21,407 nt of DNA from Colimorpha sp045597845. GTDB taxonomy: Bacteria > Bacteroidota > Bacteroidia > Bacteroidales > P3. A program made the position numbers and the translations under genes. Of the stretch, positions 1 through 7,446 are shown one piece after another. The stretch lies in NCBI GenBank assembly GCA_045597845.1, contig JAZLKZ010000097.1, forward strand, positions 1 to 21,407, in the 5' to 3' direction. A model generated the notes under the pieces. That model was given only the letters and a program-made list of their open reading frames with translations, was not told where the DNA came from and searched no databases. Numbering within the stretch: the first letter of the stretch is position 1; each line of letters begins with the position of its first letter.

Positions 1-9
1 ACCTGTGAA

Positions 10-112
10 CCGTGATCCGTGATCTGAAATCCATCCAGCCTAGTCAATCCTAGAGTATCCTAGTCAATCTTCAAACCTCCAAATCTGATAATCTGAAAAT
101 CTGTAAATCTCC
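10..112. repeat. Stacked short-period tandem repeats before the ABC gene
   Basis: Three kinds of short tandem repeat follow one another. CCGTGAT occurs twice at 10-23 (period 7). TAGTCAATCC-like decamers occur three times at 41-70 (period 10). Octamers resembling AAATCTGA run from about 65 to 112 (period 8; the best four are 81-112) and stop 3 bp before the start codon at 116. No Shine-Dalgarno sequence is visible in this leader. The same octamer family precedes nqrF at 6064-6103. Role unknown. Confidence 0.7.
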
Positions 113-115
113 CAC

Positions 116-880
116 ATGCTTTCCCTCCACGACATATCATGCGCTTTCGGCAAGAAAGAGATACTCCACGACATCAACCTTGAAATCGAAGAGGGCAGTT
201 TCTATGCCATCATGGGCGCCAACGGATGCGGCAAGACCACCCTGCTCCGCTGCATCGCCAATCTCATCAAACCCTCCCACGGCACAGTGACCATCCAAGG
301 ACGAAACGTCAACGACTATTCGGCGCGCGAACTGGCTCAGACTCTTTCCTTCGTGCGGCAACACCCACAGACCGATTTCGAGTTCTCCGCCTTCGAGACC
401 GTTCTCATGGGCCGAAACCCCTACCAACGCAGGCTCCAAAACGAGTCGCAAGCCGACTGGGACATCGTGGAACAGTGTATGAAACAGACCAACACCTGGC
501 ACCTGCGCTTTGCGCTTTCCAGCCAGATGAGCGGCGGTGAACTGCAACGTGTGATGCTCGCACGTGCTCTCGCCCAGCAGACCCCCGTCATGCTGCTCGA
601 CGAACCCATTTCCAACCTCGACATTGCACACCAACTCGAAATAATGCAACTGCTGCGCGACATCAACCGCACCCAACAAAAAACCATTCTCGTAGTCATC
701 CACGACCTCAACCTCGCCCTCCACTATTGCAGCCAACTGCTGTTGTTAGACAACCATTCCATCTGCTATCAAGGGTCCATCGCCCAAGGGCTCACCGAAG
801 AGAATGTCCAAAAAGTATTCCACGTCCATTCCACCATCAGAGACAATCAGATTCATATCCTCGACCACATCAACCACTAA
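116..880 (+). CDS. ABC transporter ATP-binding protein, FecE/BtuD-like (iron-siderophore or cobalamin uptake)
   Basis: 254 aa, the usual length for ATPase subunits of FecCD-type importers. Visible motifs are Walker A GANGCGKTT (residues 34-42), Q-loop Gln82, signature MSGGELQRV (138-146), Walker B VMLLDEP (158-164) and switch His196. The protein would power import of ferric siderophore, haem or vitamin B12 at the inner membrane together with a FecCD-like permease and a substrate-binding protein, presumably encoded off the left edge. A small lipoprotein gene starts 5 bp after its stop and may be co-transcribed. The substrate cannot be told from the ATPase alone. Start ATG 116 puts the first beta-strand at the normal distance from Walker A. 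Confidence 0.9.
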   Translation: MLSLHDISCAFGKKEILHDINLEIEEGSFYAIMGANGCGKTTLLRCIANLIKPSHGTVTIQGRNVNDYSARELAQTLSFVRQHPQTDFEFSAFETVLMGRNPYQRRLQNESQADWDIVEQCMKQTNTWHLRFALSSQMSGGELQRVMLARALAQQTPVMLLDEPISNLDIAHQLEIMQLLRDINRTQQKTILVVIHDLNLALHYCSQLLLLDNHSICYQGSIAQGLTEENVQKVFHVHSTIRDNQIHILDHINH

Positions 881-885
881 CCGCC

Positions 886-1059
886 ATGCAAAAGCCAAAA
901 ACCAAAATAATCCTCCTACTGATAGGAGTTCTGTTGCTCTGCGGAGCTTGCAGCAACAAAGGTGTCAGGATGCCCAAACACCGCAAGAAGACCCACTGCA
1001 ACTGCCCGACGTTCTCGTATAATGAGCCATCCAATAATGCAATAGTATTTACTATTTAA
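886..1059 (+). CDS. Small lipoprotein, hypothetical
   Basis: 57 aa. The N-terminus has Lys residues (MQKPKTK), a hydrophobic stretch IILLLIGVLLL and a lipobox-like CGAC, so processing at Cys22 by signal peptidase II is likely. The mature part is basic and then has a short Cys motif, THCNCPTFSY. Tiny lipoproteins of this layout with a CxCP tail are familiar in Bacteroidales but have no known function. It starts 5 bp downstream of the ABC ATPase gene and may be translated from the same message. The start is the ATG at 886; an upstream in-frame extension would overlap the ABC gene and lacks a signal peptide. The lipobox has Cys at -3, which is unusual. Confidence 0.65.
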   Translation: MQKPKTKIILLLIGVLLLCGACSNKGVRMPKHRKKTHCNCPTFSYNEPSNNAIVFTI

Positions 1060-1085
1060 TAATATAATTATCAATTGCATAAATG

Positions 1086-1118
1086 TCACACAAAGTTGTG
1101 TGACACAACTTTGTGTGA
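1086..1118. promoter_or_regulatory. 33-bp nested palindrome, candidate operator of the AAA ATPase gene
   Basis: Two perfect 16-bp inverted arms (1086-1101 and 1103-1118) flank a single G at 1102. Each arm is itself a palindrome of the form CACAA-NN-TTGTG (1089-1100 and 1104-1115), so the site reads as two operator-like units 15 bp apart. It overlaps the -33 element of the promoter that follows. It could also form a hairpin terminating the ABC/lipoprotein message, although only four T residues follow it. Confidence 0.6.
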
Positions 1119-1142
1119 TTTTAAAAAATATGTGTATCTTTG
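1110..1142 (+). promoter_or_regulatory. Bacteroidetes-type promoter of the AAA ATPase gene
   Basis: TTTG at 1110-1113 and TATCTTTG at 1135-1142 match the Bacteroidetes -33 (TTTG) and -7 (TAnnTTTG) consensus, with a 21-bp spacer. Transcription would start a few bases downstream, some 15 bp before the ATG at 1164. This argues that the TTG at 1140, inside the -7 box, is not the start codon. Confidence 0.75.
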
Positions 1143-1163
1143 CATCAAAATATTCTCTACAAG

Positions 1164-2288
1164 ATGCAAAAACCATTTATTTTCGGTACTGCCGTCAAAG
1201 ATGACTATTTCATTGGTCGAGAAAAGGAAATACTGCGACTCAAAGCCAATTTCGAGAATGGCATCAACACTATATTGATGTCCCCTCGTCGGTTGGGGAA
1301 AACATCGTTGGTCAACAAAGTACGCTCAACGATTTCCACTGACAAGATACTCATCATCTATATGGACATCTTCTCATGCCGCAGCGAATATGAATTCTAC
1401 AATAAATTCTCCGAAGAGATACTACGCCAAACTGAGAGCCGCTTTGAAGAATGGAAGCATTTAGTGACCGACTTCATGCTGCGCCTTACGCCCAAAGTGA
1501 GTTTCAAAATTGACCCGACAAACGAATATTCGGTCACATTAGGCATCTCCCCCAAAACCCACAAACCCGAAGAGATACTTCAGTTACCCGAAACCATAGC
1601 CCAAAAGAAGGGAATACATATCATAGTCTGTATTGACGAGTCCCAACAAATAGGCGAATTTAAAGACTCGCTGACCGTACAACGACGCATGCGCACTGTT
1701 TGGCAACACCAACAAAATGTCTCTTACTGCCTTTTTGGAAACCAGAAACACCTTATGGAGAACCTCTTCTTGAAATCGAGCTATCCCTTCTACAAATTCG
1801 GCGACCTTATTCACTTGGATGTTATTCCCACCGAAACATGGATACCCTATATTCAAAACCGTTTTGAACAAAACGGAAAGCATATCACCGCAGAACGCAT
1901 CACCCAACTCTGCACGGCAGTAGAAAACCAATCCTCTTACGTTCAGCATCTTGCATGGCTTACATTACTCAACACCAAGCAGGAAACCACCGAGCAAGAA
2001 CTGCAAACCGCCATCGACGAACTTCTAGACGAAACCAGCAATGTCTTTATCGAGCAGACCGCACGGCTCACCGAATACCAACTGAATTTTCTCAAAGCCA
2101 TACTCGCCGACATTCACAACGATTACGGACGTGGAGCCATCCGAGACGAATACAACCTTGGAAGTTACAGCAATATTGCACGTATCAAAACCACACTCCT
2201 TGAGCGAGAGCTCATCACCGCAAGAAAAGAAGGCATCTATATAGCTGACCCTGTCCTGAAAGAATGGCTGAAGAGAATGATTGGCTAA
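1164..2288 (+). CDS. Archaeal-type AAA+ ATPase (PF01637-like)
   Basis: 374 aa. It has the layout of the STAND/AAA ATPases called 'ATPase domain predominantly from Archaea'. An IGRE motif (17-20) precedes the P-loop SPRRLGKTS (40-48), which lacks the usual leading Gly of Walker A as is common in this family. Walker B is IVCIDE (154-159), and a strand SYCLFGNQ (187-194) fits sensor 1. The last ~90 residues contain a helix-rich region that resembles a winged helix (YQLNFLKAIL onward). Members occur as single genes in Bacteroidetes, often in several copies, and their function is largely unknown. The ATG at 1164 is preferred over the upstream TTG at 1140 because the -7 box covers the latter. The gene has its own promoter and palindrome and appears monocistronic. 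Confidence 0.82.
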   Translation: MQKPFIFGTAVKDDYFIGREKEILRLKANFENGINTILMSPRRLGKTSLVNKVRSTISTDKILIIYMDIFSCRSEYEFYNKFSEEILRQTESRFEEWKHLVTDFMLRLTPKVSFKIDPTNEYSVTLGISPKTHKPEEILQLPETIAQKKGIHIIVCIDESQQIGEFKDSLTVQRRMRTVWQHQQNVSYCLFGNQKHLMENLFLKSSYPFYKFGDLIHLDVIPTETWIPYIQNRFEQNGKHITAERITQLCTAVENQSSYVQHLAWLTLLNTKQETTEQELQTAIDELLDETSNVFIEQTARLTEYQLNFLKAILADIHNDYGRGAIRDEYNLGSYSNIARIKTTLLERELITARKEGIYIADPVLKEWLKRMIG

Positions 2289-2340
2289 TCTTCTATTAGG
2301 GTAAATTTACACCTTATAGAATAGGTTCAGACCGAACGTT

Positions 2341-2387
2341 TTCGATAAGCCGAGCGCAGAGGGAAAGCGGTTGGTGAGCCGGTCGAA
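2341..2387. repeat. Possible degenerate TTCGA...TCGAA hairpin repeat
   Basis: TTCGATAAGCC at 2341 and GAGCCGGTCGAA ending at 2387 are the imperfect arms of an inverted repeat in the gap between the convergent ATPase and dpp11 genes. It resembles, in degenerate form, the dispersed 'TTCGACAAGCTC...' hairpins seen in many bacterial intergenic regions. Only the outer five base pairs are perfect. Confidence 0.3.
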
Positions 2388-2436
2388 CCATGCTTTCACT
2401 ATGCCGAGGCGAGAAAACGACTGAATTTATTCGGAC

Positions 2437-2477
2437 AAAAAAAGAGAGTCCCATTGCACAATTGCACATTGGGGCTC
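2437..2477 (-). terminator. Rho-independent terminator of dpp11
   Basis: On the minus strand GAGCCCCA and TGGGACTC form an 8-bp stem (2470-2477 with 2446-2453, one G:T pair), followed by TCT and a run of seven T (2443-2437). It lies about 30 bp past the dpp11 stop. Confidence 0.7.
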
Positions 2478-2509
2478 GTTCTTTTATCTTGTTTTGAGAA
2501 AAGGCATAC

Positions 2510-4618
2510 CTATTTCTCCACCAACGTCATTTCATCAACGAGGTGCTTGGCACCGGCGAACTTGTCGATAATAAACAAGCAATAGCGGATGTCGAGACAG
2601 ATGTTACGGCAGTAGTCGGGGTCGAAAAGCAGATCGCTCATGGTGCCTTCCCAGCAGCGGTCGAAATTGATGCCAATCAGCCGTCCGTCGGCATTCAATA
2701 CCGGGCTTCCACTGTTGCCGCCCGTGGTATGGTTGGTGGCAATGAATCCTACTGGCAACTCACCCTTGCTGTTGGCGTAGCGGCCATAGTCCTTGGATTC
2801 GTAGAGTTCCTTGAGACGCGGCTCAACAACATAGTCGTAGATGTCGGGGTTCTCCTTCTGCATGATGCCCTCCAATGTGGAATAAGGCTTGTAATAGACA
2901 CCGTCGCGAGGCTGGAATCCCTGCACGTGTCCGTATGCCACACGCAACGTGAGATTGGCATCGGGAAAGAAATTAATACCTGGCTGCATCTCCATCATAC
3001 CCTTCACGTAAGTACGCATCAAACGACTGATATTCTCATTCGCCTCATCGAAAGCCTGCGACTTGTCGTCTGCATAAGCAGCCTTGTAGGCTTTCTCGAA
3101 GAGCATCACGGCAGGATCCTTCGCCAGCTTGCCAAATTTTTTGGAATCCTTCAAAGCCTTGTCCATGGCAACACGATTGTTAACTATCGACTTGTCATAG
3201 ATTTTGTTCAGCTCTTGTTCCACCTCACTCGCGGTCTTTCCAGAAAGATAGGGAGCATAGCCTGCTTTCCACATATAGACATAGGTCTCTACAAAGATGG
3301 CACGATCTACCACGGTGTGCTGGTCGAAATCCTTGAAGAAACCCTCGTTGGCCTGTAACAATTCATCTGCCAAGGGCTGTTGATTTGAGGTGTTGGAGAG
3401 ACGCCACAATTTGTATGCTCGATTCATAAAGTCGCTTGCCATCACAGCCTCGTTGAAATAAGTCCACTCCAAACGCACCTGACGCATCTGGTCGTAGTTA
3501 CGGTGCAAGTCGCCCAGTACGTTTTGGTACTCCAAGCGATGGTCGGCCCACTGCTGGAAATGTTCTTCAAACTGCTTTTTCTGCGCTACACCCTCCAAAC
3601 GGGCAATACCCTGGCTTTCGCCTTGCCATTTCTTCCAGCCGTTGGCGATGCTTGCCACCTTAGATGCATATTTCAACCGCTGTGCAGGCGACTGATTCAT
3701 GGCGTGGTTGTAATGCTTCAGACGAATGTCGCGCAAGGCGATACGCACGGGATTTTCGGCATTGGCGGCCATATCTACAGCATCGCTGGTAACATAACGC
3801 TGCGTTGTGCCCGGGTAGCCAAAAACGAAGGTGAAATCGCCCTCATCAACTCCCTTGAGCGAGATTTCGAGGTGCTTGAGAGGCTTGTAAGGCACATTCT
3901 CCTTGGAGAACTCGGCGGGTTTGCCGTCCTTATCCACATAGACGCGGAACATCGAAAAGTCGCCCGTGTGGCGCGGCCACATCCAGTTGTCGGTATCGCC
4001 ACCAAACTTGCCGATATTCGAAGGAGGCGCACCCACGAGACGCACGTCGGTGAAGACTTCATTGACATACATGAAATACTGGTTGCCATAGTAGAACGGC
4101 TTGATAATGGCCTTGTAGTGCGTACCTTCTACGGCCTTTTCGGTAATGCTCTTGATGTGCTTCTCCACAATCTTGGCGCGGTCCTGCTCTGTGGTGTTGT
4201 TGTCAATGCCGGCAAGCACCTGGTCGGTAACGTCTTCCATACGCACCAAACGCGTAGCGGTAAGTCCGGGACAGGGAATCTCCTGGTCGCGGTTCATAGC
4301 CCAAAAGCCGTGGGTGAGGTAGTCATGCTCCACGGTGCTGTGACGTACGATATAGCTATAGCCACAGTGGTGGTTGGTGAGGAAGAGACCTTGGTCGGAG
4401 ACAAACTCGCCTGTGCAGCCTTGGTTGAACAAGATGACGGCATCTTTGAGACAAGCGTTGTTGATGTCGTAGATATCCTTGGCGGAGATATGCATACCCG
4501 CCTTCTGCATGTCGGCCTCGTTGCGTTGCAGCAACATGGGAATCCACATACCCTCGTCGGCTAACGCCATGGGGAGCATGGCGGCAAGGCAACAAAGAAA
4601 TAGCACTATTTTTTTCAT
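2510..4618 (-). CDS. dpp11: Asp/Glu-specific dipeptidyl-peptidase 11 (S46 family serine peptidase)
   Basis: 702 aa, a typical S46 length. A signal peptide (residues 1-20, cleavage after MALA) exports it to the periplasm or outer surface. The expected catalytic residues are visible: His84 in TNHHCGY, an Asp in RHTGDF (about 220) and Ser636 in GGNSGSPV. Residue 654, 18 residues after the Ser, is Arg in INFDRCWEG. In characterised enzymes Arg at this spot gives specificity for Asp/Glu at P1 (DPP11), whereas DPP7 has Gly. The enzyme therefore should release N-terminal X-Asp or X-Glu dipeptides from extracellular peptides. The leader (4619-4645) has loose 8-bp periodicity instead of a clear ribosome-binding site. 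The gene is followed by its own terminator and lies downstream of nqrF on the same strand. Confidence 0.93.
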   Translation of the reverse strand: MKKIVLFLCCLAAMLPMALADEGMWIPMLLQRNEADMQKAGMHISAKDIYDINNACLKDAVILFNQGCTGEFVSDQGLFLTNHHCGYSYIVRHSTVEHDYLTHGFWAMNRDQEIPCPGLTATRLVRMEDVTDQVLAGIDNNTTEQDRAKIVEKHIKSITEKAVEGTHYKAIIKPFYYGNQYFMYVNEVFTDVRLVGAPPSNIGKFGGDTDNWMWPRHTGDFSMFRVYVDKDGKPAEFSKENVPYKPLKHLEISLKGVDEGDFTFVFGYPGTTQRYVTSDAVDMAANAENPVRIALRDIRLKHYNHAMNQSPAQRLKYASKVASIANGWKKWQGESQGIARLEGVAQKKQFEEHFQQWADHRLEYQNVLGDLHRNYDQMRQVRLEWTYFNEAVMASDFMNRAYKLWRLSNTSNQQPLADELLQANEGFFKDFDQHTVVDRAIFVETYVYMWKAGYAPYLSGKTASEVEQELNKIYDKSIVNNRVAMDKALKDSKKFGKLAKDPAVMLFEKAYKAAYADDKSQAFDEANENISRLMRTYVKGMMEMQPGINFFPDANLTLRVAYGHVQGFQPRDGVYYKPYSTLEGIMQKENPDIYDYVVEPRLKELYESKDYGRYANSKGELPVGFIATNHTTGGNSGSPVLNADGRLIGINFDRCWEGTMSDLLFDPDYCRNICLDIRYCLFIIDKFAGAKHLVDEMTLVEK

Positions 4619-4718
4619 GGTATTGTAATTTGTGATTGGTGACTAGGGGATTAAACCTTTGGACTTTTATGTGACTATTGATTAGGCAATTCGATTCTAC
4701 ACTTACGCTTTTTACAGA

Positions 4719-4758
4719 CTTGCCTCGGCAGAGAGTAAAACAGTACTGTCGAGGCAAG
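4719..4758 (-). terminator. Long hairpin after nqrF, probable end of the nqr operon
   Basis: A 13-bp stem (4719-4731 with 4746-4758, one G:T pair, 9 perfect outer pairs CTTGCCTCG/CGAGGCAAG) encloses a 14-nt loop, 27 bp past the nqrF stop. No strong T run follows on the minus strand, so it may be a processing or stability hairpin rather than an intrinsic terminator. Confidence 0.5.
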
Positions 4759-4785
4759 TAATTATAGTTATCCGTTCGGTTAGCA

Positions 4786-6063
4786 TCAACCGCCGAAGTT
4801 GTCGTAGAGGATGTTTTCGGGAGCCACGCCGAGGTTGTCGAGCATCGAGACGACAGCCTTGCTCATGGGTCCGGGACCGCACATGTAATACTCGATATCT
4901 TCGGGAGCGGGATGGTCCTTCAGATAAGTCTCGTACATCACGTTGTGGACAAAACCAGCGGTGTAAGGCACGCCTGCTGCGTCGGCCGCCGGGTCGGGAC
5001 GGTCGAGTGCGAGGTGGAAATGGAAATTGGGATATTCCTTCTCGATGCCGTGGAAGTCGTCGAGATAGAATACCTCGTTGAGCGCACGCGCGCCGTAGAA
5101 GTAGTGCATCTGACGGTCGGTGGTATGCAAAGTCTTTGCCATGTGCATGATTTGCGCACGCAACGGAGCCATACCGGCACCACCGCCTACCCAGATCATC
5201 TCGGGTTTCTCTGCCATGTCGGCAGGATGTTCCTTGACGTGGAAATCGCCGTAGGGACCCGACATAATGACCTTATCGCCAGGTTTGAGGGAGAAAATAT
5301 AGGAAGAAGCGATACCAGGATTGACGTTCATGAAGCCCGAACGATCGGGTTTGAAAGGAGGAGTGGCGATACGAACCGTCAGCATGAAAACATCGCCTTC
5401 GGCGGGATAGTTGGCCATAGAATAGGCTCTCACTGTCGGTTCGGTGTTCACGCAATGGAGGTCGAACATCTTGAATTTCTCCCAAGAAGGCAGATATTCG
5501 GCACCGATAAGGTCACGGTCGAAGTCGGCATAATTGATTTTGAACGTTGGAATCTTGATTTGTGCGTATGAACCGGGAATGAAATCCATGTGTTCACCAG
5601 CGGGAAGCTGCACCTTAAATTCCTTGATGAAGGTTGCCACGTTGCGGTTGGAGATAACGGTACATTCGTACTCCTTGATGCTGAGGATCGACTGCGGTAC
5701 GGCAATCTTCATGTCCTCTTTCACCTTCACCTGACAGCCCAGACGCCAATGGTCCTGAATCTGCTTGCGAGTAAAGAATCCCACCTCGGTGGGAAGAATG
5801 GTACCGCCACCTTCCAGCACACGGCATTTGCACTGGCCGCAAGAACCTTTGCCGCCACAAGCCGAAGGAAGGTGAATCTTCTGCTCGGCAAGTGTCGAAA
5901 TAAGCGTGTTGCCTGTGGGGACTTCCAGTTTTTTATCGTCATTAATAGTGATGGTCACGTTGCCCTGAGGAATGAGCTTGGCACGCAGGATAAGCAGCAC
6001 TGCCACCAAGACCAAGATGACCACCAAGAAAACAACCAAAGCAGTAATTATAGTTTGACTCAT
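4786..6063 (-). CDS. nqrF: Na+-translocating NADH:quinone reductase subunit F
   Basis: 425 aa, slightly longer than the ~407-aa Vibrio protein. NqrF is the NADH-oxidising entry subunit. One N-terminal membrane helix (about 5-27) is followed by a ferredoxin-like [2Fe-2S] domain with Cys69, Cys75, Cys78 and Cys110. A ferredoxin-reductase module comes next, with the FAD motif RAYS (212-215), a GGGAGMAP nucleotide loop and CGPGPM for NADH. It is the last gene of the nqrABCDEF operon. It is separated from nqrE by a 73-bp gap filled with 7- and 8-bp tandem repeats, with no obvious Shine-Dalgarno sequence. A 13-bp hairpin follows the stop. Confidence 0.97.
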   Translation of the reverse strand: MSQTIITALVVFLVVILVLVAVLLILRAKLIPQGNVTITINDDKKLEVPTGNTLISTLAEQKIHLPSACGGKGSCGQCKCRVLEGGGTILPTEVGFFTRKQIQDHWRLGCQVKVKEDMKIAVPQSILSIKEYECTVISNRNVATFIKEFKVQLPAGEHMDFIPGSYAQIKIPTFKINYADFDRDLIGAEYLPSWEKFKMFDLHCVNTEPTVRAYSMANYPAEGDVFMLTVRIATPPFKPDRSGFMNVNPGIASSYIFSLKPGDKVIMSGPYGDFHVKEHPADMAEKPEMIWVGGGAGMAPLRAQIMHMAKTLHTTDRQMHYFYGARALNEVFYLDDFHGIEKEYPNFHFHLALDRPDPAADAAGVPYTAGFVHNVMYETYLKDHPAPEDIEYYMCGPGPMSKAVVSMLDNLGVAPENILYDNFGG

Positions 6064-6140
6064 TATGATTTGTTGATTTGAAGATTTTCAGATTTTCAGA
6101 TTTGGAGGGCTCCATCCCCTAGTCACTATTCACTATTCAC
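6064..6140. repeat. Octamer and heptamer tandem repeats between nqrE and nqrF
   Basis: On the plus strand five consecutive octamers of the form NNNGATTT fill 6064-6103 (AAATCNNN in the nqrF message) and abut the nqrF start codon. CACTATT is tandem at 6124-6137 (period 7) and overlaps the nqrE stop. CCCCTAGTCAC at 6116-6126 recurs on the opposite strand at 4639-4649 in the dpp11 leader. Confidence 0.75.
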
Positions 6141-6751
6141 AACTTAATACCCATGAACGACATGAACGCCAATCCCATGAGACCCGTAATGATGAAGGTG
6201 ATACCTACACCCTTGAGTGCAGGAGGTATGTGGGAATAGCGCAGTTTCTCGCGGATGGCGGCAATGCCCACTATAGCGAGCAGCCAACCAATACCGGAAC
6301 CAAGGGCAAAGCAGGTAACCTCACCGATGTTGTCGTAAGCACGCTGCTGCATGAAGAGCGATCCACCCATCACGGCGCAGTTGACGGCAATCAAGGGCAG
6401 AAAGATACCCAAAGAGTTGTACAGCGCAGGACTGAATTTTTCCACAACCATCTCCACAATCTGGGTAATGGCGGCGATAACGGCGATGAACATGATGAGC
6501 GAGAGGAAGGAGAGGTCAACACCTTTCAAACTGTCGCTGATCCATGACAAGGCACCAGGTTCCAACACATATTTGTTCAACAAGTAGTTGACGGGAACGG
6601 TGATGGTCAGCACAAAGGTTACCGCAACACCCAATCCCAACGAGGTCTTCACGGTCTTCGACACGGCAAGGTAGGAACACATGCCGAGGAAGAAGGCGAA
6701 AATCATATTATCGATAAAGATCGACTTGATAAATATATTGAAATATTCCAT
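6137..6751 (-). CDS. nqrE: Na+-translocating NADH:quinone reductase subunit E
   Basis: 204 aa, six predicted membrane helices. NqrE pairs with NqrD in the inner membrane, and the two proteins share an inverted fold. Cys25 (GMCSYLAV) and the Cys in the VNCAVMGG half-helix correspond to the residues that hold an intramembrane [2Fe-2S] cluster between NqrD and NqrE. The ATG at 6751 (MEYFNIF) is chosen because it matches the conserved NqrE N-terminus. An upstream in-frame start would add 17 Lys-rich residues encoded by repeat-like AT-rich DNA. A 74-bp gap with short repeats separates it from nqrD. Confidence 0.95.
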   Translation of the reverse strand: MEYFNIFIKSIFIDNMIFAFFLGMCSYLAVSKTVKTSLGLGVAVTFVLTITVPVNYLLNKYVLEPGALSWISDSLKGVDLSFLSLIMFIAVIAAITQIVEMVVEKFSPALYNSLGIFLPLIAVNCAVMGGSLFMQQRAYDNIGEVTCFALGSGIGWLLAIVGIAAIREKLRYSHIPPALKGVGITFIITGLMGLAFMSFMGIKL

Positions 6752-6824
6752 GTTTTTAAGTTTTAAGTATTGAGTTTTAAGCTTAGCGTTTATCTTCCGC
6801 AAAAGACTTCTTAACTCTTAACTA
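6752..6824. repeat. AT-rich 7/8-bp periodic spacer between nqrD and nqrE
   Basis: Plus-strand GTTTTTAA, GTTTTAAG, then TATTGAGT and TTTAAGCT follow at 8-bp steps (6752-6783) directly before the nqrE start. TTAACTC and TTAACTA are tandem at 6811-6824 just after the nqrD stop. It is a weaker version of the pattern seen before nqrF and the ABC gene. Confidence 0.5.
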
Positions 6825-6825
6825 A

Positions 6826-7446
6826 TTACTTCTCGCAGAGCTCCTTGTCCTTGGAACGCTGAATCCAAATAATGACGCCCACGAGAATCAAAGCCATAGG
6901 AGCCATGATGACAAGGCCGTTGTTTTCGTAGCCAATCTTGTACATTCCAAGTTTCTCCATAACAGGGAAACCCCAGATGGTGCCGCTGCCGAAAAGCTCG
7001 CGGAAGAAGCCCAAGATGACCAAGATGATGCCATATCCAAGACCGTTGCCTACACCATCGAGGAAAGACTCCCATGGTTTGTGGCTCATGGCAAAGGCCT
7101 CAAGGCGTCCCATGACAATACAGTTGGTGATAATCAATCCCACATATACAGAGAGTTGTTTGCTCACGTCATAAACGTATGCCATCAGCACCTGGTTGAC
7201 CAAGATTACCAAAGCCGAAACGACAACCAGCTGGACAATGATACGGATGCGCGGAGGGATAGTGTTGCGCATCAGAGAGATGATAAAGTTCGAAAGCGCC
7301 ACAACCACCGTGACCGACAAAGCCATTACCACGGCAGGTTTCAGCTGCGCCGTTACCGCCAAACAAGAGCAGATTCCCAAAACCTGAACGGTGATTGGGT
7401 TGTTCTTCAGCAGCGGAGTCGTGAAAAGTTTCTTGTTCTTACTCAT
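6826..7446 (-). CDS. nqrD: Na+-translocating NADH:quinone reductase subunit D
   Basis: 206 aa, six membrane helices, homologous to NqrE. Cys26/Cys28 in GICSCLAV and the Cys of TNCIVMGR sit where NqrD contributes ligands to the intramembrane [2Fe-2S] cluster. Its start codon overlaps the end of nqrC by 8 bp, so the two are probably translationally coupled. Part of the six-gene nqr operon. Confidence 0.96.
   Translation of the reverse strand: MSKNKKLFTTPLLKNNPITVQVLGICSCLAVTAQLKPAVVMALSVTVVVALSNFIISLMRNTIPPRIRIIVQLVVVSALVILVNQVLMAYVYDVSKQLSVYVGLIITNCIVMGRLEAFAMSHKPWESFLDGVGNGLGYGIILVILGFFRELFGSGTIWGFPVMEKLGMYKIGYENNGLVIMAPMALILVGVIIWIQRSKDKELCEK

Noticed and set aside
1140..1163. TTG at 1140 as start of the AAA ATPase
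   Set aside because: It lies inside the TATCTTTG -7 element, so it could not be in the mRNA; ATG 1164 follows at a suitable distance.
3503..4564. 353-codon plus-strand frame, and 2543-3358 likewise
   Set aside because: Both are antisense to dpp11, which has a signal peptide and full catalytic residues. They are shadow frames caused by codon bias.
2510..4618. DPP7 (broad hydrophobic specificity) as identity of the S46 peptidase
   Set aside because: The specificity position is Arg (FDR), not Gly (FDG) as in DPP7.
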